Assembly (NCBI GenBank): GCA_003342815.1
Contig: PTEX01000298.1
Span: 434,001-498,000, forward strand
Source of the DNA: Eudromia elegans
Lineage: Eukaryota; Chordata; Aves; Tinamiformes; Tinamidae
Reading direction: 5' to 3'
Length of the DNA stretch: 64,000 nucleotides
Below, piece by piece: positions 1 to 12,200 of this stretch. The translations under genes were made by a program, and so were the position numbers. Numbering within the stretch: position 1 is the stretch's first letter; each line of letters opens with the position of its first letter. Below the pieces are notes generated by a model. The model did no database searches. It saw only the letters and a program-made list of their open reading frames with translations, and was not told where the DNA came from.

Positions 1-522
1 CTTTTCATGCTTAGCAAAATGAAACATCTTGCTCACAAAAAGTAAGGCTGCGGGTCACAAGATGGAAGAGTCATAACCTTGATGCAGTCTTACTTCACTG
101 GTGACAAAATGAGTTCTGGAAGATATAACAGCTCTTCTGTCTGAAGGAAAGTAAGTGGGGGATTTAGAGGGCTACATGCACCCCTGCCTGCCTTGCCTTG
201 CCTTCAGAAGGGGCTTGTTCTTTCACTAAAATTTCTGGTCTGTGAAATTGTAGTGTAGGGTGTAAGACGTGTATGGAGAACAGTGACTTTTTAATGTGAT
301 ACAACTGGTGAGCGAGAGAGTGAAAAATAATCAGTACAGTTCCCATACCTATAACAGGTCTTTTGAAAAGAGCTTTTTTGGGGGGGGGTTTTGTTTGTTT
401 TTTTGGTAAATAAAATAATTTGGCTAATGTCCAAGCAGAATCAGACACGGAGGAGCTTGCCCTGCCACGAGCTGCCTTTCCAGAGCAGTTCCCACAGCTT
501 TGAGAACAAAGCCCGCGTTCAC

Positions 523-667
523 CTCTCGGGGTTCTGCATCTCCTCGGTGACGTAGTTCAGCGTGTCCCATCCCGAGTAGGAGAAGAGGGCGGAATACAGA
601 GCCAGCGCGATCATCCCGGGGCTCGTGGCCGAACCCTCAAACGGAGCTCTAAGGTTTTCCGTTTTTC
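523..667 (-). CDS. SLC7A6/7-like, third coding exon
   Basis: The exon is 145 bases with acceptor TTTACAG above 667 and donor GTGAAC below 523. It reads [19 protein letters not shown] and on to [10 protein letters not shown], the strongly conserved y+LAT segment. It is more GC-rich than its surroundings. No further exon is visible in bases 1-522, so the gene continues off the window. Confidence 0.9.
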
Positions 668-3600
668 CTGTAAAAATGGCAGGTATCAACTGTCACTGTT
701 TGAAAAGCATAAAGGAGAAGCCCACTGCATCAAAATCGCAGCCGTGCAGAAAGAAATACCACCTACGGCATCCACTTTACACGGCAACACGCAGAAGTGT
801 ACAGGTTATATTTTCACTTAGCAAATAGGAACGGTGCAGAGTATAGATATTCAGGCAGGAACATTTAGGCAAGGACAGAACACATTTTTTTTGTTTGAAT
901 ATGATGTGTAATTTTACCAGAATTCCTAGGTTTTGTGCTGGCATCTTTGCCTTGCCTGCTGGAAGGGAGTGCTGTGCTCAGGTCATGCGGGGCCCTGACT
1001 GTCAGGAGGGGAGAGAGCCAGGGCACCCAAATCTATTCCTGAACCTGTCCTTCCTGTCCTAACTGTCACCAGATGGATTAGCACTCAATGCAGGGAGAAG
1101 TCCTGGGTCCTGGAGACCCTGCTCTCAGTCTCAAAGTTTTCTGTTAGGATAGTTCAGTCAATTGAGGTGAGGATCTGAAGAATGCTGCAATATGGAAGAA
1201 ATGTTAGTGAAGCCGTACGAACCTTCGCTGCTGCAGAGAGGAAGAAGCAGCCCCGGCCAAATTTGCAGAAGAAAAGTAAACTATGCAACATATATGGAAG
1301 TGAGTTTAAGAATTAAGGCTCATGTAAACATATAAAAAACTCTGTTACAAAGAAAGGAAGGTCTTTGTTATAAAATTAAACAGCTTCTCCCTGTGTGTTA
1401 AACTGAGGAATTTATGCATGCCATGGCAGCAATCCAGTCCTGGAAGAAGATTAACCTAGGAACTGTCCCTACCATTCTTTCTCATCCATAATAAAGTTGC
1501 TTTCTCAGGAGACTGTTAGAATAGAGGAAGGTGAAGCTGAGATCTACACACGCCCTGGGACATGGCTGAAGAAAACTGCAAGCGGAAAAGAAAAGAAAAA
1601 AAGAAAGAGAGAGAAAAAAGAAAAATCCATGTGTAAGATCAGACACATTCGCTGTTTTAAAACAGGCTTCATATCTCAGCATACCGGAAAAAAATGCATC
1701 ATAACTGTTCTTTTCATTAAAACAACTGCTGAGTTTCAGGGCATTGACCTGATCACAACTTCTTCCAGAATTCTAGTTTGTTCCTCCTCCCAAACCCTTA
1801 GTTTTTCCTTCAGTCTTCAGTATTGCTCAAAAAGATGAGACTTAGACACCGTTAAAAACCCTCTTCATTTTTCTTTCACAATAATACTACTTCCTCTCCA
1901 CCTTCCTCCTCCTGAGCACGTGAAAAAAGGTAAAGGAACCGACCTGGGTTACAGGGGTGCATGAGCAGAGGAAATGCTCCCCGTGCCAACCTGTGCCACG
2001 GCAGCCGCACACGGATGAACAGGCCGGGAATTTCAAAGGTAGCAGTTTGAAAGCACAGAAGAATTTGTGACAGTAGGGACAGGGCAAAGCTGCTATGGGA
2101 ATGTCATCATGGATTCACACTGTTTTAACACTGAAGCAGCTTAATTTACCAGGAAAAACTAATCATTCACAAATCCTGCAACTTCACACTCCTTTCCTTA
2201 GGGCTGGATGCAGTTCAGTTTTATTGAGACTTGGAAAAAAACAGTCATAACTGACATATGCTGATAATGGCTAAATGAAAGTATTCTATAAATACTTCTT
2301 CAATACGTTCATGCATTATTAGAGCTGAAGCCAAGGAAGGAGAAGGTCAGGAAACATGGAAAGGCTATCACTTCTATTAGATTTTATATGCTAGTTCCAG
2401 CAGGAGAAAGAGATAACTCCTTTACTGAATAGGGAAGGTGAATAGGGAAGGTCTTCTTTATTTACATTAAAGATGCAATGCCTTTTTAGGGATTTTACAG
2501 GAAATGAAAATGAAAGAGAAACCCTAGGAACTAACCAACAGAGCTGGAGCTGGCAGACTATTTAGCTTATTATGTACCAGAGGCCCAAATTAATAAATAC
2601 TGCGTGGCCGGCTGCATGCCAGGCTCAGGGGTAGCTCCGGAGCAGACTCATCTGTAGCCTGCCAGGGTGTCCACGTCGGCGCTGCTGACACCAGGCGCCT
2701 CCTCTGTCCTGTGGTGCCCCGCGATGTTCACAGTGATTCAAGGCACCGGCGCAGTCTCGCCCACCAGCAGGCCTTGCGCTCCCCTGCCTGGGAGAATAAA
2801 CCCCCCCTGCCTGGGAGAATAAACCCCTCCTCCACCAATAAAGCCAGCGGCCTCCTCACATCGCTGGACATCGGCTTCCCCCTCGCCGGACCCTCTCCCC
2901 TCGCAGAGCAGCGCTGCTGCTCACCGCGCGCCCCTGCCTTAGCCGCAGTGCCCTTATTCACACCATCAGGACGAGCCACCTTTAAATTCGTTACCACTAA
3001 ACCAGTACGAATTTGGCTACTATTTAGCCAGAGAAGTGCAGAACTGAGTGTGTCTTGGCTTGCCATACTAAGGACAGAATAGCTCAACTCTTAGTGTACC
3101 CTAAAACAACTCTCTTCTTTCTCAGATATATTTTTTTTCTGAGTAAATAACATTTCATATGTTTTATGGAGTTTGACTTTCCTGCACAGATTTTGAACAT
3201 CATGCATGGTTCAAATTTTTTTAGGAATTTAAGTAAATAAAATATATTCTTACCTTGACCAATTTTATAAAGGCCAACAGCTATTACCAAGATAAGAGCC
3301 ATAACTTTTGCATATGTGAAGAAATCTTGTACCCGGGTTCCCCACTTCACATTAACACAATTAATAAATGTTAAGGAACCTGTTGAGAAAAAGACTCTGC
3401 ATTAGAGGAGAACTATATCTTTTACGTGACATAAAGCACATTTCAATCACACCCTTCCAGATACCCTCCCCTTTTTCAAGAAAAAAAAGGAGATCCAAAT
3501 TTGAACAATTCAAGGCCATCTAGGTTTTTTTGAGATTAATGAAATTCCTGATTTGAAAGCTTCATGACATTTTTTTCCTAAAAAAAGGAAAAGCTTATTT

Positions 3601-4111
3601 GATTGAGTGTGCTATTTTCCTTCAATAAGGGGGAAGCAAACGCAGATTTTGAATTTTAGAACTAACTCCCACGCCTTTTAAATAATCTTTAAGTCTTAAC
3701 TAAGTCAGCAGAGTTGCTTTAATGCAAAAGGTGAGATGTTTTTTATATCCCTACACTGAAGCTTTTCCTAAAAAAAAAAAAGTTGCAAATTCAAACATTA
3801 CTCTCTATATAGAGTAAGGGCAATTTCTACATTGATAGGCCTGGATGCTGCTTCAGGAAGCTGCTGGAGCCAGGTCAGCACGCTGCTGCTCGGTGCCAGG
3901 GACAGCAATGGTGTCATTCACACTCCGATCCTCAAGTCTGAAGACTGTAAAAGTACCCGCAAGCTCTCTCAAGCCTCGATTCCAGCAGAATCGGGAAACA
4001 AAACTACGCAGTTCGGTTGCAGAGGTTGGGTTCAATCAACTTCTCCAATTCCTTGTTCTTCCTGTTTGTGTTTGTTTTTGCACAGAATTTAAACCCTGAC
4101 AAGCTGATAAT

Positions 4112-4146
<35 letters not shown>

Positions 4147-6226
4147 ATGGCATGGGAAACTCACCTCCTTTAGGGCTCTACAATTGAGGACAGGGACATT
4201 TGTACCCAGTACAGCTCCTGATGGCTGGAGCAGACATCAGGCCAGATGTGGTATGGGCAACTAGCATGCTCTGAAGCACATATCAGCATGGGCTATTTTT
4301 TCTCTATCAGACTTTTTGAATATTACATCTGTTTCTTTGCTCTGTCTATAATCTAGACTTCATTTTTATTAGAAATGATAAGGATTTTATAAAAGTGCTT
4401 AAAATTGAAACCATGCATAAGCCTTTCTTTATAGTAATGAAATTAGAACCCAAGAGCAGATGCTCCGAGAACTTTTTGCCTTCATTACCACTAGTCAGCT
4501 CTGTACATTTTAGCTGACAGTGTAGTCCGCTGTCAAGTTAATGGTGCATATAACTATTTTCAGAATTTGGTCCTGATTTGCACGCACTATTTCCTATTAA
4601 CATGCCAATGTACTTCAGTGGGGATAGTTTTTTTAATATATATTTTCAGATAATATATTGAATTGTTCCTGTTTAGTGTCAGGCTAGGATATAATTTGGA
4701 ACTGTTTCTAAATAAAGGATTGCTTACTATTGTATATGTGTATGTGGCATACACATTGAATAAGATTTTACACTCTATAATTTAAAAAATCTCCTTAGAA
4801 GAATTAACAATATAGCTCATCCTTAGCAGTACTGTAGTATAAAACAGTAACAGTGAAACAAATGACTATTTCTTAAAAACAATGAAATAAGGAATGTGTT
4901 GAAGACTTCACTGAACACTGGAGCATTTCAGCAGTCAGATAATGCAAAAGTGCTATTTAAAACACTGTGGAGGATAAGTTTCCTGCACGTCATGACTGTG
5001 CTGCAGAGTGTCATTAAATTCAAGGCAATGAGATCTTGGCATGGAAATGCCCATAAATTCTACCATATATTTGCCCCATTTAGATTCTAACAAGTTCTCT
5101 CTACTGCTGTGGGGAGGTGACAATGAGATCTGCTGCCTGTGAGCCCTTGCAAAAATGAGTTTTCTGGCACTCCTAAGTTGTATACCAGAGTTAATGTAAT
5201 AAACTCCAATTTTACCAGTAATCTGGTACCAAAATGTTCATTACAGGCCTGCTTGGGGTGGTGCAGAGAGTCTGCGGCACGTGAAACCACACAGCAGCTG
5301 CCAGCCACACGTAAGGCTTCAGCACACACAAAACAGAGGTGCTAGAGGACAGAGCTGCTGGTCTGCAAGAAGAATACAGCAAAACAACTAAGAAAAGGAA
5401 GGCTAGAGAAGCCTTTGGAGACCACTTCTGTTCAGCATTAGAATTTCATGAGATACCATTAAAACACTGTGTATTAGACCTGTGATCCTAAGACTATATC
5501 TTTGTAATCTGCAAACATAGTTTTCCTCAGTCAAACTGTTGGAATTCTCTTCCCTCCTCTACTATCTCAGTACCAAATAAATCCATCTGAAGAAAAGCAT
5601 CTGGACACATTCTACAGAGGCACTGATTATTATCATGGCAGGTTAAGGAATATGATCTCAGAAAAATCTCCCTGGGCGCCTCCAAACATAACCATTCATT
5701 TCTAGCAATCGTAAATTTACTCACAAATACAAGCAGCTGCAATCAACCTGACTGCGTCATATGGTGGCTCACAATGTGGAAAAATTGGTTGAACGATATA
5801 GTTAGCAAACGTGATCGCTATCACTGCCTGAGTTGTTGGTTCAATAATCAGCAAGGAAGACCACAGTCTGATGAAGGCCACAAAGGGACCAAATGCTTCC
5901 AGGATATAGGCATAACTGGCTCCAGATTTAACAATGGATGTTCCCAATTCAGCATAACATAAAGCTCCAAAGAGTGAAAAGATCCCACCAAGAGCCCAGA
6001 TGACTAGAGAGAGTCCATAGGAAGTGCTATACATTAAAACGCCTCTAGGGGACACAAATATTCCAGAGCCAATCATGTTCCCTACAATTAAAGAAACTCC
6101 ATTTAGTAAAGTAATTTCTTTTTTCATCTGCATTTTTTCTTTCGAGTCTTCCATATCGTCCGTTTCAGTTTCTCCATTCCTGGGTATGGACTTTTTAGAG
6201 CAGCATATTTGCCAGGGGGCCGTCAT
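523..6226 (-). CDS. y+LAT-type amino-acid transporter light chain, 5' half (SLC7A6/SLC7A7-like), partial
   Basis: Three minus-strand coding exons (6226-5725, 3379-3254, 667-523) join in frame to about 258 residues; the family has about 510, so TM6-12 lie beyond the left edge. The frame starts at the ATG at 6226 and reads through a charged N-tail, the TM1 motif IGSGIF (residues 52-57), and a run resembling human SLC7A6/SLC7A7: [36 protein letters not shown]. Exon 3 gives [14 protein letters not shown] and exon 4 gives [20 protein letters not shown], the y+LAT signature rather than LAT1/LAT2. Cys152 in FPHC matches the cysteine that bonds light chains to SLC3A2 (4F2hc) in this family. By family knowledge it would exchange cationic for neutral amino acids plus sodium at the plasma membrane. 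I cannot decide between SLC7A6, SLC7A7 and a separate paralogue, so no symbol is given. Confidence 0.88.
668..3253. other. intron of the SLC7A6/7-like gene
   Basis: No other gene is recognised. The stretch holds an A/G-rich low-complexity patch near 1585-1630. A GC- and CpG-richer island at about 2600-2960 contains a near-perfect 23-base direct repeat (2783-2828) with AATAAA in each unit. Confidence 0.6.
3254..3379 (-). CDS. SLC7A6/7-like, second coding exon
   Basis: The exon is 126 bases with acceptor CAACAG above 3379 and donor GTAAGA at 3253-3248. It completes the split Cys codon, then reads LTFINC and [14 protein letters not shown], followed by a membrane segment and YKIGQG. This matches the same exon of human SLC7A7 in order and phase. 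Confidence 0.9.
3380..5724. other. intron of the SLC7A6/7-like gene
   Basis: AT-rich intronic DNA between the first and second coding exons. It includes a CA microsatellite at 4113-4144. I see no further gene. Confidence 0.6.
4113..4144. repeat. (CA)n microsatellite
   Basis: About 16 uninterrupted CA units lie in the SLC7A-like intron. It is probably length-polymorphic. Confidence 0.95.
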
Positions 6227-6242
6227 CCTCAATCACCATTAC
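5725..6242 (-). CDS. SLC7A6/7-like, first coding exon
   Basis: An acceptor (TTGCAG) ends just above 6242 and a GTGAGT donor begins at 5724. Coding runs from the ATG at 6226 for 502 bases, leaving one base for the next exon. The 16 bases above 6226 would be 5' UTR. The exon covers the cytoplasmic N-terminus and about TM1 to the start of TM4. An alternative internal start at Met25 or Met34 is possible because N-tails vary in this family. Confidence 0.88.
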
Positions 6243-9200
6243 CTGCAAGCAGAGGAAAGAACAGCTTTTGTAATGCACGTAGTATCAGAAACATGAGTAA
6301 GACATTTAGCATACAAGGCATGGATAATATAAAGAGCAATTACTTTCCTGTTTTTGCCTTGTAGTCTGGGAAACACTAGTGAATCCACTTACCTTTCACC
6401 GTAGCTTTTTTATGGATAAATATGAGCAGCCATTGTAAATTATGTTAGGAAAGAAAGACACTGGATCTCTGGAGAATCCCTATTTCAGCTGGAGAACCGC
6501 TCACAGCTCGCTAAACCTTGCTGCCATCCCAGAAAGAACTTTGTGCCGCTATGCAATCAAATCATCTCCATCTAAAATTATCTACCGAGGAACACAAGAG
6601 AAAAACACTCAATGGAGGAACAGAGAAAATATTCAGAAGCTCTAGATTCAGAAGGTGAGCGTGAAGGCGAATAAAAATTCACAACCTGAGAGCTTCAGAT
6701 ACTCCCTCAGATGAGATTCCTGCTGTAGTGAATAATACACCTGGTACAGTTATTAACCTTGCTTGACTTCTGGGCAAGAGCCGCTAACATGCATAGGACT
6801 GAGTTTTGGACACCCTGTTCCTGGAACACGTTCTTTTTTATCTGTAAAGGCTTCCAACTCCAGTGCACACAGGGCAAGATCCAAGCATGCTGGTAGCTGG
6901 AAAAGTACATGAATGCCATTGCATACGTTAGTCATGTGTACGCGTCACATCCACCTGGTGCTGACGTGGTGAATGATGAGCAAGACGTAACAGCCCGAGT
7001 TGTGTGCTCTGGATACACTCATTCCTACCATAAGGTCACGCGTACTCACAGGGCATTCCTAGAAGAGTGACTTTTCCCGTGTCTGACTCTGGAGAAATGC
7101 ATTTCTCCTTCTATTAGTCCACCCTCCAACCCAAACACGGCAGACGGAACCTCATCAAAATCCTGAGCTACAGCAAAGTCTTTCGAGTACCACTAAAGCT
7201 GTCCCAGCAGATACTTATCAAAAGCATCTGATCATGAATTCATGCTGTTATATGGTTAATGGCCACTTTAAAACCAAAAATAACCCCCAAACTTCCTGGA
7301 AGGTTCATTTTCCTTTGTAAGGTATATCTCTTTCCGCAGCCCTGATTAACTTACATGCTTTCTTTTCCAGTTTTTGGTGGGACTCCGTTTTCTAGTTGAT
7401 CAAGTAACTAATGAGGCCAGATGAGGTTTAAAGATTAAAAGCTGTCAAACTCTTTTTAAAAATTAAATTCTTTGCTCATGCCCAAAGCATCCTCTAACTG
7501 CAGAAGCATAATGGCAGCAATGAAATAAAGTTAAATATTATATTTTCCATAGATGTTTAAGCGTGATTGCTGAATGGCCCAGCTTTTAGGTGACATCCTC
7601 TTCACACACAAGTGAATCTTATTATTCACTTTGTCCCTCAGAACCAGAATCCACCATGGGCTGGGGAAGGAATATCAGATACCCAATATCCAGCCATTTA
7701 CCTTCCTCACAATTTCTACTGCATCTTTCATGTTTATTGTGGTTGACCCTAGGAGGGATTTGAACAGTTACATTGCCTATTTGAGCAGTTATATTGCCAA
7801 TACTATTTGAGTCCCACACAACATTTACAATCTGCAGCTTTTATGAGAGCGTGTAGGTACAAGTTAAAACTATTTTTTCAATAAAACTCTGTTTTTCATA
7901 TTTTACTTCTTTTCACTTCTGCTAGTGAAGAGTTCCTTCAGATCTCTAAAAAATGTGTAACCAGGGTTGTGTAGGAAGACATTTCTGTACAAATAAGTGG
8001 GTGTGAATAAAGTAATTCTGAAAAGAAAAAAAAACAGAGCAAGAAATAGTTCAAACTTCTGCACTTCGAGAGATGCCACTTCAGAAAAGGTTTTAATCAA
8101 GCACTGAATGAAATGCATGAAGCGGCATAACCTGTTTTCTGAGAGTCAAGGGGTAGGTGATTCAGTTTCCTAACAAATGTTCACTGATCTCCCTGCCTGG
8201 AGTTGAGTTATCCAATGCACATCAGCTGAAAATCTGCAAGAAAGCAGCTCCTTGAGGACAAGAGCCTTTGGGCAGTTTCTGCTGCTCCTGAAGCCAACAG
8301 CGAGGTTTCCCCTGGCAGCGGACACTGAACTGATTTCACTCAGTGAGGTTGCAATCCTAGAGCAGTTCTCACTTCTTCGTTTAGGACTATCTCTTCTTTA
8401 AATAAAAGAGGTATTCCAGGATCAGGCCATCTCCACTTGGAAAATCCTGAATTATAGAAGCGAGTCCTCCAGCAGAGAGGAAGTCAGAACAGCTTCCTGA
8501 GCACGGGAGAATTAACTCGTGATAGTTTAAGAAAAAGGAGGTTCCTCACATTCTGGTATTCTTGCCTTACTAGAATGGTTAAGTATTTAAAGACTAACGC
8601 TATTGCAATAATAGAATTTTATGGCATCAAAAATATACGTCCAAGTACTTTAGTAGCAACTGTGTATAACGCTTGAAGAGCACGACATAAAAGCTTCCAG
8701 GCAGGAAGGGAATTCCCCACTGCACGGGTCCCCGTCTACTGTTACCAGTGCAAAGACCTGCTGCTCTCTGAGGGTCAAAGGTTCAGGCAGGCTCCATGTC
8801 CCCCAGAGGCGTCACAGGAGCCAAGGAAACCGCTGTGACCTCCTGCCTGCGCCCTGCTTGGCACTCCACTTCCTCCACAGAGCTGCAGGGTCCTGTTACC
8901 ATGCAGGTCCCACCCTCTCCTAGGTACTCCCTAAGGAAAGGAAGAACATTCGCCTGTCAGAGGAGAGGCAGGAGGCACTGAGTGCACTGAGAGGCATAAT
9001 GTCCCCAAGTTGTTTACACTCTCTTTAATTCACAGCCATACATATAAAGAGCAACAGAAAGGAGCTTGTGGGCAGATGCTTGAGAAGTGTAAGAAAACTA
9101 ACTCCATACACAGATGCTTCTCAAAACACGATTATTTTAGTCGTCACTACCACAGGTCATATGCAAAAGTGCAGGAAGAAGTGCCAGTTTGCTAGTAGTT

Positions 9201-12200
9201 GAAAACCAAAATAAAAACCAAGACTAGTTCTTCCATACATTAGTGCAGGACTAGTCTGGCAAGACAGACTTTGTCCAACACTTCTCATCCTCCAGGGATC
9301 TACAGCCTGCTGAGTGATTGCCTCCTTCTTGAGGTATTAATTAACCTTTGCCAAATGATTAAGTAAGGCTGGGTCAGGAATTATGGAAGTGTGATGACTT
9401 AAGAGCCCGTCACACGCAGCCTGCCTCTTTTCATTAGGCTGTGTTGAAATTCCCTGCTTTTAAAAATAAATACATAAATAAATAAACCAGATATTCTTTC
9501 TCAGGAATCAAATATATTTCCTTTCAAGAGATTACCTTGGAAATTGTGGGCACTTAGAAAGTTGCACGGTACAAAAAATAGCAGAATATGCTGGACATCA
9601 AATTTACCCCTGCATTTAATGCTATTTCAAGTAGCTTCACAGGATTTTAATGACATGACTGTTACTATGCAATTTCTTAATCATGTAATTTAATTTCTCA
9701 ATCATTAAATTCTACTACACCATCAAACACAAACCAGGCAATAAAGCTGATTAAAAAAAATAGTCTTCTAGTTTCAGTTAGAAAATCTGTGATGTCAAAG
9801 AAAACACTCAAATTCTAAACTATTTTAATTATGTTTACAGTAGAAACATTTATACATATGTAGAAAGCTATTTTAAAAGCTGTGAGCAAGCTCAATATCT
9901 TTTCAGTGTAGGCACTAGTTAATTTCTTTTTCTGTGTGTAGCAGACAATGTCCCAAAATAAAATAATAAAAATGAAAAAAACACATGACCAAAACCACAT
10001 GTGTATCAAACTTCACAACAGTGGGGCTGAACTCGAGCTTCAGCAGATCCTCAAGGGAGTATTTATGGCAGCTGACGCCACTGAACGCTTTCCAGTGCGA
10101 CAAGAGAGCGAGCAGCCAAAACAAGATTGTGCATTATGAAGGAACAAAAAAGCAAAATGTCTTGCCAGAAAGCCTGCCTCTCCTGACAGAGGAAGAACAA
10201 ACAGAAAGTTTGCTCTCTGCTAAAACGGTAGATATCCCACTCAGGAGAAAACAACCGGCTCTCGCTGGTGGTGGTGGTGGAGTTTTGGAAGCTTTATACA
10301 GTCAGTGAAACAACGCTGCACGTATTCCCATAACGCTGCTGTCGTCAGGGGCTGGTTTTCTCATAGGAAGGATTTGCTCCACCCCCAAGTGCTCCATTCC
10401 CACCCAAAGTAAGTCATGGAAGATATTTGAAGAGTAGCTACTCCATTCCATGCCTAGGAAAAGCATTAAAAGGAGAAAGCAGATGCTTACCGGGAGTAAC
10501 TGGTAGGTCCGATGCCTTAGCAGAAAGGCCGCTCTAATTGAATAGTGACTCCCTAGCTGTGGCTCTAAATAACTCCACATTTGTCCCCCCAGGAGGGGCC
10601 AGTTACGCTAACATGAATAGCCTCTCCTCTCACTCTCTGCTCAGCCTTCTATTTTTATTACACCAGCAGTAATACTAAAATCAAGGAGAGCTTTCAAGAA
10701 CGAATAGCCCAGACTCTTCAGGAATGTGGCTTCTCCAAACAACCTTAACTGAGGTCATGAGCCTGCAGACGCTGGCAGCTGAAATACCAGCCGCTGTGCC
10801 GCAGGAAGCCGAGACGGGAATGCGGAGGACAGAAGGAGCGCTCAAAAAATCCATGTTCCTTCATGTTTTATCCCTGAAATAACAACATTCTCCTAGACAT
10901 GACCTGGAATGAATGCGGTCCAGCTCCTTCTCATTAATTTGAAAGGACACAGGGAGACTTTACATTAATCATGCACACACAGAACACATTTATTCTCACA
11001 GCATGGCTGGGCCAAGCAGAAAATGTCTGAGTGGAGTGACTGTGAGTTATTTCCTGTGGAAACCAGCAAAGAAAACAGCTAAATGAGGAATACAGGTATT
11101 ATGTCATCTCAAGAATCTTAGTATTTATCTGCTTACTTTTTTCATATGTCTTCAGTGTAATCTGTTCTTTACAAAGTAATTATCAATTCAGGTGTTGTTC
11201 TTAATCAGAAAAGTCTATGTATATGACTTGTCTAATAATTTCTGACATATGATACATAAAACAGGCTGATCTGGTATAAAGATCTATTAAATAAGCTTTT
11301 CTAAAAAGTAACATAGAAAAGCAAAAATAAAGAAAGGTCTTACCCAAAGGACTCAGCTTTGTCTTCTGCAGTAATATATGGTCCTCCTTATGAAGTACTT
11401 TCAGAAAACATGGGCCAGTAGGGTGTACAGCAGCACATCTAGCCAAACAGGCAAACATGCAGAAAATAAAGTCTTGGGGGCAGATCAGAGAGTTAATGAA
11501 TGCAAGAGCACTAACCTGGAATTTTTGTTTTCCGTAAAGTATGAGGCCAACAGGCAGGCAAAAATCTGTACTCACGTGTCAAAGGGCATCTGGAAGGAGC
11601 TGATCCAGCAGATCAAGACTTCAACGACTGGACTGAGTTGAGGTGCTAGATAAGAAGATTCAGATGAAAACCACTAATCCTTATAGGAAAACAAAATAAT
11701 TCCATTGAAGTTCAGACAACTTTTAGCTCCAGTGATCCAAGGGAAAAGCAGGAGAGTTGCATCATGTTGCATGATCCATCCTGTAACCCATAGTGACACA
11801 AAGGAAGAATAAAAACAACCCCAAACTTTCTGTGAGATCCATGCTCCTCCTGTTTTTGCCTTTTAAAGTAATGTCTTATGAAAACACGTTTTCTTGGAGG
11901 CAGGTTTATGCTTCCTATTTACGTGGCAGTGCCGTGCTTTCTAAAAACACTCTTAGAAGCACGTACGAGACAAGTATTTTAAATAAAACTAAAGTATCTC
12001 AGAGGCTGTTTGTCTACAAAGAAGAGTTTTTTATCCCTGAAAACACGCTGAAGTCTGCCCGAAAGCATTGCACAATTGCAGCTGCCTGCAAGTCTGTGGT
12101 TACGTACATTATAATATATCAAGCAATATTTTGGCAAGGGAGTTGTTTTGCAAGCGTGTTAGTCTCTGCTAGGAGAGCACAGAGGCTGCGTCCCACATTC

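Noticed and set aside
2711-3087. Paired open frames of about 120 codons on both strands
   Set aside because: They fall in a GC-rich intron patch of the transporter gene with no family resemblance.
9915-10308. Overlapping open frames on both strands with slightly raised CpG
   Set aside because: No consistent splice sites or recognisable protein; a GGT run makes part of it low complexity.
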